A DNA stretch of 64,000 nt, from the NCBI GenBank assembly GCA_037953625.1, contig CM075655.1, positions 11,302,001 through 11,366,000 of the forward strand, written 5' to 3'. Below the pieces are notes generated by a model that was not told where the DNA came from, did not search any database, and saw nothing but the letters and a program-made list of their open reading frames with translations. This stretch comes from Crotalaria pallida. Taxonomy: Eukaryota; Streptophyta; Magnoliopsida; Fabales; Fabaceae. Shown piece by piece: positions 57,297 to 64,000 of this stretch; the first letter of the stretch is position 1; each line of letters begins with the position of its first letter. Position numbers and translations under genes: made by a program.

Positions 57297-60200
57297 GATT
57301 GGTGCTTGGAACATTCGAGGGTTGAACCACCCTCGAAAACAAAAACAGGTTCTTGAATTGTATAAACAAAATAAAGTAGGGTTATTTGCCATTTTGGAAA
57401 ATAAGCTGAGAGATTCTTCTTTTCAGCATGTTCAGAATAAAATTGCTTGTGGTTGGGGTTCTTTTCATAATCAAGATGTTTGTTCTATTGGGAGGATTTG
57501 GGTGATGTGGAGAAGAGATATCTATGATGTAAATGTGATTGCTAGATCCCCCCAGTATGTTCATTGCCATGTTACTGTTAAACAGTCTATGAAGCAGATA
57601 TTTGTGACCTTTGTTTATGCTGACAATGATGCTCTGGAAAGAAAGGAGTTATGGCAGGTTTTATGTGGTATTCAGGGATTTATTGACATCTCTTGGTTGA
57701 TCTTAGGTGATTTTAATACTTGTTTGACTCAGCAAGAGAAGCTGGGAGGTAGTCCAATTGATTCTAATGCAGTTAGAGATTTTCAAAATTGTATTGATGA
57801 GTGTGGGCTGATGGATATGAGACAAACAGGGTGTTACTTCACTTGGTGTAATAAGCAGGAGGGTGCAGATATAATCAACATCAAGCTAGACGAGGGCTAT
57901 GGTTAATTTGGCTTGGAGTACAGAGTGGCCTAATTCTTGTGTAGACTCTAAGACACCTGGTCTTTCTGATCACTCTGCAATTATAATTTATTGGGGACAT
58001 CAAGAGGAGAGAAGGAAGAATGCTTTTAAGTATTTCAATATGTGGGCAAGCCATCAAGATTTTCAGAGTATTGTTGAGCAGTGTTGGCTGGAAAATTATG
58101 AGGGGAGCAGGATGTATGTTTTGTGCAAGAAACTTAAGGATCTTAAAGGTCCTTTAGCTAAGCTAAACAGACAGCATTTTTCTAATATAGATATGAGAGA
58201 AGCTGAACTTAGAGACAAGTTGGAGGAAATTCAGAAAGAGCTGGTATTGAGACCTATGGACCCTGAGTTACATGCTGCTGAGAGAAGTATTTCCAATCAA
58301 TACATAAGGATTCAGAAAGATGCTATATCGTTTCTTCAGCAGAAGGCTAAAATGGTTTGGCTGAGGGATGTTGATAGTAACACTAGATTATTTCATGACT
58401 CTATCAAGAAGAGGAACTATCAAAACAGAGTTATTAGAATCCTTAATGACAGGGATGTTCCTGTGACAGAGCAAGCTCAGACTCAGAAGCTTTTTGAGGA
58501 TTTCTATCATGATATCTTCTTAAGTAGAAGCAGAAGTTTTATGTTTAGCCAAGAGGTGGTTGATCAAGGGGGTATTCTTTCAATTGAGCAACAATTAGCC
58601 TTAATTCAGCCCATTACTGATCAGGAAGTCAAGCAGGTTCTTTTCTCTATTAATCAGAACAAAGCACCAGGGCCAGATGGGTATGGATCAGGATTTTTCA
58701 AATCAGCTTGGAACAGTATTGGTACTGATTTCTGCAAGGCCATCAGAGAATTTTTTGACACTGGTAATCTTCTTAAGGAAGTCAATCATACTGATTTAGT
58801 CATGATTCCTAAGGTTGACTCCCCTTCAAGGGTGTCTCAGTTTAGACCTATTGCATATTGTTCTACTATTTACAAATTCATTTCTAAGATTTTAAGTAGT
58901 AGATTGGCTAAAGTGATTCTTAGCTTGGTACATGATAACCAAAATGATTTCATCAAAGACAGAAGCATTCTTCATAATATACTTATGACTCAAGAGTTAG
59001 TTAGAATGTATGGTAGGAGAAGAATCTCTCCTAGGTGCATGATGAAGTTGGATATCAAGAAAGCCTATGATAATCTTGAATGGGATTTCATTGAGAGTAT
59101 GCTCATAGCTTTAAAATTTCCAACCAAGTTTATTGCTTGGATTACTAATTGCATCAGGACTGTTTCCTATTCTATTGTTATTAATGGTCAGCAAGGAGCA
59201 AGATTTAGGGGATCAAGAGGCATTAGGCAGGGGGACCCCATGTCCCCTCTTATCTTTGTCCCATCTATGGAGATGCTTACCAGAACTTTGATGCTAGCTA
59301 CCTATCACAGGAATTTTCGTTTTCATCCTGCTTGTGAAGAATCAAGATTGGTGAGCTTGGCTTTTGCAGATGATCTTATGATCTTCTGCAAGGCTCACCC
59401 TACCAGTGTCAGACTTATGACTCATGCTCTTAAGGATTTTGCTCTATGGTCAGGATTACAGGTTAGCTCTGAGAAGTCCCATATTTTCATGGCTGGAATT
59501 ACTCCTCAGACCCAGAGCCTTCTTATTTCTATTACTAATTTCCAGAAGGGGAGTTTTCCATGCAAATATTTGGGTGTTCCTTTGACTTCTAGAAAATGGA
59601 ATGCTGCAAGTTGCAAAGGTTTGGTGGATAAAGTGCTGAAAAGTATAAACTACTGGAAACAAGGAATTTATCCTATCAGACAAGGGTGTGTCTTATTAAC
59701 TCAGTTCTTATGAGCTTTCATATCTATTGGGCTTCAATTTTTATTATCCCCTCATCTGTCATTAGAGATATTCAGAAGGAATGCAGAAAGTTTCTCTGGA
59801 ATGCTAAGGATGATGGCTCCTATCAAGCTAAGGTAGCTTGGACTAGGGTTTGTTCTGATAAGAAACATGGAGGTCTAGGCATTCAGGATTGTGGGACTTG
59901 GAATATAGCAGCTCTTGGCAAACAAATTTGGAGTATTGCAGATAAGAAGGATTGTTTATGGGTGCGCTGGGTTCACTCATACTATATTAAAGAGCAATCT
60001 CTATGGGATTGTGAATGGAAACAGGGTCAGAGTTGGCATTGGAAGCAATTGTTAAAGGTCAGAGACAAGCTCAAATTGGGATTTATGAATGAGCGATGGA
60101 TTGCAAGCTCAGATGGTGTTTACACCATCAAATCTGGGTATCGATTTCTACGAGGGAATCTACCTACATTTCCCATGTGCAGATTTGTGTGGAATCGAAC

Positions 60201-60678
60201 TAGTGTTCCTAAGCACTGCTTCATCACATGGCTAGTTACTCATGCAAAGCTTCCTACTAGAGATAATTTGAGATGGAGTTACATGCCTAATTTTTGCAGT
60301 CTCTATGTTGAAGCTGAAGAATCCATTCCTCATCTCTTCTTTGATTGCGTCTTGAGTCGCGAGCTTCTCTGGTTATGCACAAACTGGTTGGGTCTCCTTA
60401 GTTTTCCTTATCGATTTGGAAGATGGGTTCGGTGGGTATTGCATGCTGCTGGAATGAAGTGGAGTCGTTCCATCATCTGGGCTATGGTGGAGGCTGTGAT
60501 ATACCACACGTGGCAGGAACGTAATGCTAGGACTTTTAGTAATGAGAGTAGTACCCCTTTACACAGGTTTAGATTAATTAGAAAGGAAGTGGCTAATAGA
60601 GTTGTTTTTTGTAATAAGAATTTTAGGAGGTGGCCTAATAGATATTTGGTAGAGAGAATATGTAATGAGTTGTGTTAA
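57289..60678 (+). pseudogene. LINE ORF2: endonuclease, reverse transcriptase, zf-RVT; two frame breaks
   Basis: It starts MDKIGAWNIRGLNHPRKQ. The APE endonuclease (residues 1-230) has the N of WNIRG, the E of ILENK, LGDFN and YFTWCN. A one-base break near 57890 shifts into the frame with GLSDHSA (SDH motif). The RT has KAPGPDGYGSGFF, FRPIAYCSTIYK, MKLDIKKAYDNLEWDF (motif A Asp), RGIRQGDPMSPL and LAFADDLMIF, all catalytic aspartates present. A second break lies at about 59660-59690. Then come INSVLMSFHIYW, FVWNRTSVPKHCFITWL, HLFFDCVLS (zf-RVT) and VIYHTWQERNARTF. The final stop is TAA at 60676-60678. The RT frame alone is 604 codons without a stop. Confidence 0.92.
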
Positions 60679-60693
60679 ACTGATTGAAGGAAC

Positions 60694-60766
60694 CCTTCCT
60701 AGAAGGTGGCTTTCAATTGGTTGTTCTTTTTTGGTCATAGTTTTAATCCGAACCCTTCCTAGAAGG
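60694..60766 (+). other. Two identical stem-loops in the LINE 3' UTR
   Basis: GAACCCTTCCTAGAAGGT occurs at 60690-60707 and 60750-60767. Each forms CCTTC-CTA-GAAGG (60694-60706, 60754-60766). The spacing is 60 bp. The same element occurs once or twice in the other two LINE tails of the window. Confidence 0.7.
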
Positions 60767-61419
60767 TTGCAAATTATTGGATTATGAGTTTCATGATGTA
60801 CTCTTTTTTGCTTGTGGTAATAGATTTTTTTCTTCTACCAAAAAAAGAATCAAGAATCAATTACATGCACAAGAAAATAATTTCATTTCCCCCAATTCCA
60901 AAACCCTACCCATGGCATGCAACCAAGAAATAGGAAAAATTTGTGAAAATTAACAACTAATAACTCATGAACATAATATATCAACTCATATTTAAGCATA
61001 AAAATACAAATCAAAGATCAAAAATTATTTAAAACAAAATGGGGTCAAAACCGTGAGCTCCCTTAGGCATGGTGCATGCTCACTTTTTCATTTTCAAGCT
61101 TAAATCCAAGTAGAATCAAGTGTAGAAAAGCATGAGAAACAATAAAATATGACATGCAAGAAGCTTTAAGCGTGAACAACAAAAATCCTTCATGGAAATA
61201 CTTGAAGAAAAAGTGAAAATAAAGAAGAAAAGAATAAGAACATAGGCTAGAGATTCATTACCTAAGAGAAATCAAGGAAAATGAGCAAGAAAAATCAAGT
61301 TTCCATCTCCTCTCCCTTCCTCTATGCCTCGGCCTCCCCCTCTCTCTTTCTCCTCTCTTCTACTTTTTTTTCCTAAGACAATGGCATGAACAAATGAAAA
61401 TGGGGGTGGGGTGTTTGGC

Positions 61420-61427
61420 TTTTATAG
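61420..61427 (-). promoter_or_regulatory. Probable TATA box of the 6.7-kb LTR
   Basis: The - strand reads TTTCTATAAAAGCCAAAC. The position relative to the right LTR end (about 850 bp) is similar to the TATA sequence in the 7.8-13.9 kb copy (about 700 bp). Confidence 0.45.
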
Positions 61428-63122
61428 AAAAATGTGGGTGGGGGTGCATTGCTTAAAAATTTGGGGTGCACTAAAAATCAAAAGGCTTCCCTTGTAAGCC
61501 ACATACTCCCCGCGACTCCTTCTTTAATTTGGGAGGGTTGGACTTTGTGTTTTTATTTCATGTTGCATGCTTAAATAATTATGTAAGTATAGGTTTATGT
61601 TTAAGTTTAATTAATTGGGGACAAAAGGATAAAGGACATTTACATGCATTGGCCTAACATTGCACTTTTGAGTAGGGTAATTAATGCGTGTCTCATATAG
61701 GGATAATAGGGTTGTTAGGCTTTATTTAGGATATAGTGTATTTAATTGGGTTACCCTAGAATCTTGTGCTCTCTTAATTGTATGTCTAAAAATTTAAAAT
61801 TCAAAATGCACAAAATATCCTCTCAAAACCGTATAGTACTTCACCGTGACAGAAAATAATATTTTCTGATACAGTAATTTTACTGTAAAAATCATCATTC
61901 AATTTACTAAAATAAAACATTAAAATATTCCTCAAAATAATAAAAATTTCGTATGCAGCAAAATAAATCCCAAACAGTACCAAAATAAATTCTACATTTT
62001 AATATGATCGTTTTGACTGTAAATTCATCAAATTCGGGTTTACAGATAAAAAGTTATGAATTTTCAAAATTACGTAATCAAATAAATCAATAAATAATAA
62101 TCCCTTCAAAACATAAATCAAAACAAAATAATCCACTATTATAAAAATAAATTCCAAATAATTATTTCTATCCGTAGTTTAAATCAAATAACTGATTTAT
62201 ATGATTTTAAAAATAACTGACCAATCAGAAATTCTTGAAAATTAATTTATTAGAATGCTGAAAATTGCGGCTGTTACACAAGTGATGCTTGATACACATG
62301 AAACTCAATCAATTCCTACGTATGATGCATGAATCTCTCACATAATGTCCAATCATTGGATCCCATTCTCTTTGAATCCACTCACAGGATTCCTTTCTCT
62401 TTTCATTCTCATAATTCTTGATTTCTCTATTTCCTTGGATTCAATCATTAGATTTATCATTTCTTTCATTTCTCCCAATCCAATTTCTCATTCCATATTC
62501 CTCACTTCACCCTCCACTCCTAGGAAAAGACTAGCTAGGAGTAAGTGTCTCGCAACGAATGCTTGCACAGTACTTCACCTCTTGGGTCCTTTGTACAACT
62601 TGGGTTGCTTTCCCAAGTTGGCTTTAGCCGAAACCACCCTCAACCGACCCTAAAGTGTCTATGTGACTGATGAATTGTCGAGGTTTATGTAGGACCGATC
62701 CCCGACACGGGTAGCTAATCCGCCCCTCCTGGCGGATCAAGGTCCTTCCCAACAATAATTCTCGCGGTGGATTCAATGGCATAACCTAGTCCTATAACAC
62801 TCTCATTCATTGATTCATAGAACCTTCATGTCAGTTAGTTCCCATACCCTAACGTACAACCTTATTTCACCATGTATGATGCATATTTCTATTGCCCCTC
62901 AATTGAATTTGAACCACCTTTGTTATCTCAATTCTTTGTCATTTTCATCAATACATTTTCTGAATACATAATTGTTTGGGTTCAAGTTCACTTAAGAGGG
63001 TCAATCTCGATAACCATTTCACCTTAATACCAAAGTCACTAGAATGGAATTAATTCATGGAGTTCATTTCACTTCATATTCATTGGCCAATTATTCTTGA
63101 TTATCCCTTTTTAATGCCATCT

Positions 63123-63154
63123 TAACCGGTTATTAAAAAGGTTTAACCGATTAA
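63123..63154. repeat. Pair of TAACCGGTTA-type palindromes
   Basis: TAACCGGTTA and TAACCGATTA have centres at 63127.5 and 63148.5, 21 bp apart, in the - orientation LTR. Confidence 0.8.
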
Positions 63155-63581
63155 GTTAGAATTAAAGCGGTATTTTGGGTTGGCCACAAATTCCATTACT
63201 AATTCCTTTCCAGTGAATTTGATATAAGTGCTCATAGTTATCCCTTAGTGCATTTATACATGACATGCTTTTATCATCAACCATATACAATCATCAATCA
63301 TAGAATATGTACATCATTTTCTAAAACTCAACAACACCATCATCATTATCAAAGAGGCATCACACTATGTCCATCATCATTCAATACATATTATCATATT
63401 CACAATATCAACTATTCATGGTTTCGCACAAATCATAACGATTTACATGTTCATATGTCCAATATTAGCTTGAGTATCACATATTCAACTTATTCCCATG
63501 ATATCCAATAATTAAACCAAAGTATTACATATTCCACATTATATCCAAATTACAATTGTTTCAATCATCATATATCATCCA

Positions 63582-63616
<35 letters not shown>

Positions 63617-63625
63617 TATATATAA
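63582..63625. repeat. (AT)n/(AC)n microsatellite
   Basis: About 25 bases of AT, a short ACACACAC core and further TA. Confidence 0.95.
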
Positions 63626-63785
63626 GCATTACTTCGTAAGATTTAATGGTCAATGCCATATTCATACGTTTCAAACATTCAATTAATCATCTTATTGTAA
63701 TTAACTCAATCTCAAGTCAACATACTCAGGTATGTCTCGGTCCTAATATATTTAACAATTCCAAGCATCAAGATTCCAATGTATG

Positions 63786-63821
<36 letters not shown>

Positions 63822-63823
63822 TT
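63786..63823. repeat. (AT)n microsatellite
   Basis: Alternating AT over about 38 bases with a few interruptions. Confidence 0.9.
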
Positions 63824-64000
63824 CAAGGACATACTAGCTCCAAGCTCTCTTTCAATTTCTAATAACCCAATAACTTCTAATCTCAAGTTCTAACTCATAA
63901 TCAATTACTAATATCAAGTTCTAATCTTAGTATTATCAAACCCTAAACTCAAGTTATAGAAAATAACTCCTCCCTTACCTCCCAAGAAGAAAACCCTAGC

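Larger units (their letters stand above)
55854..60844 (+). mobile_element. Almost complete L1-type LINE, 5.0 kb
   Basis: Perfect 17-bp TSDs AAGAATCAAGAATCAAT (55837-55853 and 60845-60861) define it. About 100 bp of 5' UTR precede ORF1; ORF1 and ORF2 overlap at ATGGATAA, and the tail ends CTTCTACCAAAAAA. Only a few small changes break the frames, so it is a relatively young insertion but not able to make its proteins as read. Confidence 0.92.
50528..62278 (-). mobile_element. 6.7-kb solo LTR (with a 5-kb LINE inside)
   Basis: Starts TGTAACACCCCGATTTAG, ends GCGGCTGTTACA, with perfect 5-bp TSDs CAAGT at 50523-50527 and 62279-62283. Without the LINE it is 6743 bp. Large parts align with the solo LTR at 7789-13888, for example CTCGTTCAGGTTCCCTCTCA then CAGAACACGCTACGATCCC at 51.8 and 8.9 kb. 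No internal region. A - strand TATA sequence lies near 61427. Frames such as 51624-51884 and 52256-52672 are shadows. Confidence 0.88.
49881..64000 (-). mobile_element. LTR of the TAACCGGTTA family, reverse orientation, split by a younger solo LTR
   Basis: It starts TGTAACACCCTAACTATG. Visible parts are 49881-50527 and 62279-64000; the right end lies beyond the window. The complement of its right part has the ATGCATCATACGTAGG phrase of the copy at 6.78 kb, so it runs on the - strand. It contains a TAACCGGTTA/TAACCGATTA pair at 63123-63153 and GTCCG-rich repeats near 62700-62740 like those at 5.0-5.2 kb in complement. No coding capacity seen. Confidence 0.65.

Noticed and set aside
61801..61983. 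60-codon - frame rich in Phe/Ile
   Set aside because: AT-rich LTR end; the corresponding part of the other 6-kb LTR (13.4-13.6 kb) is not open.

Overview
The window is nuclear DNA of a dicot plant. It is AT-rich, has spliced genes with GT-AG introns and plant-type retrotransposons, and most of its length is nested transposable elements. A legume with a repeat-rich genome is my best guess, from the very long TGTAACACC...TTACA LTRs and the repeated TAATCGATTA motif, but nothing here proves it. Only two host genes can be read. At the left edge are the last two coding exons of a G-patch splicing factor of the SUA/RBM5 type (+ strand, 586-1717). In the middle is a complete five-exon gene for a 206-residue GRAM/WBP2-like protein (- strand, 20358-25915). 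I found no tRNA, rRNA, CRISPR or bacterial-type feature.

Layout. 1-2340: end of the SUA-like gene and its flank. 2341-7675: LTR copies of a family carrying TAACCGGTTA palindromes, one holding a hAT transposon. 7789-13888: a 6.1-kb solo LTR. 13889-16645: a SINE, a 5'-truncated LINE and a degenerate minisatellite. 16646-20160: a broken Copia element. 20358-25915: the GRAM gene, whose introns hold a solo TRIM-like LTR, a SINE fragment, an antisense LINE, a gypsy remnant and a Stowaway. 26100-35280: SINEs, Mutator-like and Stowaway MITEs, a 1.8-kb solo LTR and two tandem arrays. 35293-38304: a non-autonomous gypsy-type element whose 3' LTR contains a MITE that itself contains another MITE. 39566-48283: a TG...CA element interrupted by a 3.4-kb solo LTR, a Pack-MULE carrying an AUX1/LAX fragment, and a MITE. 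48290-49880: a LINE fragment cut by an LTR (49881 onward), itself interrupted by a second 6-kb-class solo LTR (50528-62278), which holds an almost complete 5.0-kb LINE (55854-60844).

Target-site duplications (TSDs) let many insertions be ordered exactly. Four long LTRs have 5-bp TSDs, two of them with one mismatch, and two more have TSDs of five perfect bases on 6-kb-class or 1.8-kb LTRs; all lack internal regions, so solo LTR formation has been the main route of element removal.

The most unusual signal is a shared architecture in several LTR families of otherwise unlike sequence. Each carries pairs of short palindromes (TAACCGGTTA, GTAATCGATTAC or ACTCGAGT types) whose centres lie 19-21 bp apart, about two helical turns. 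A second is a small stem-loop in the 3' tail of three LINE copies, with one apparent compensatory base-pair change.
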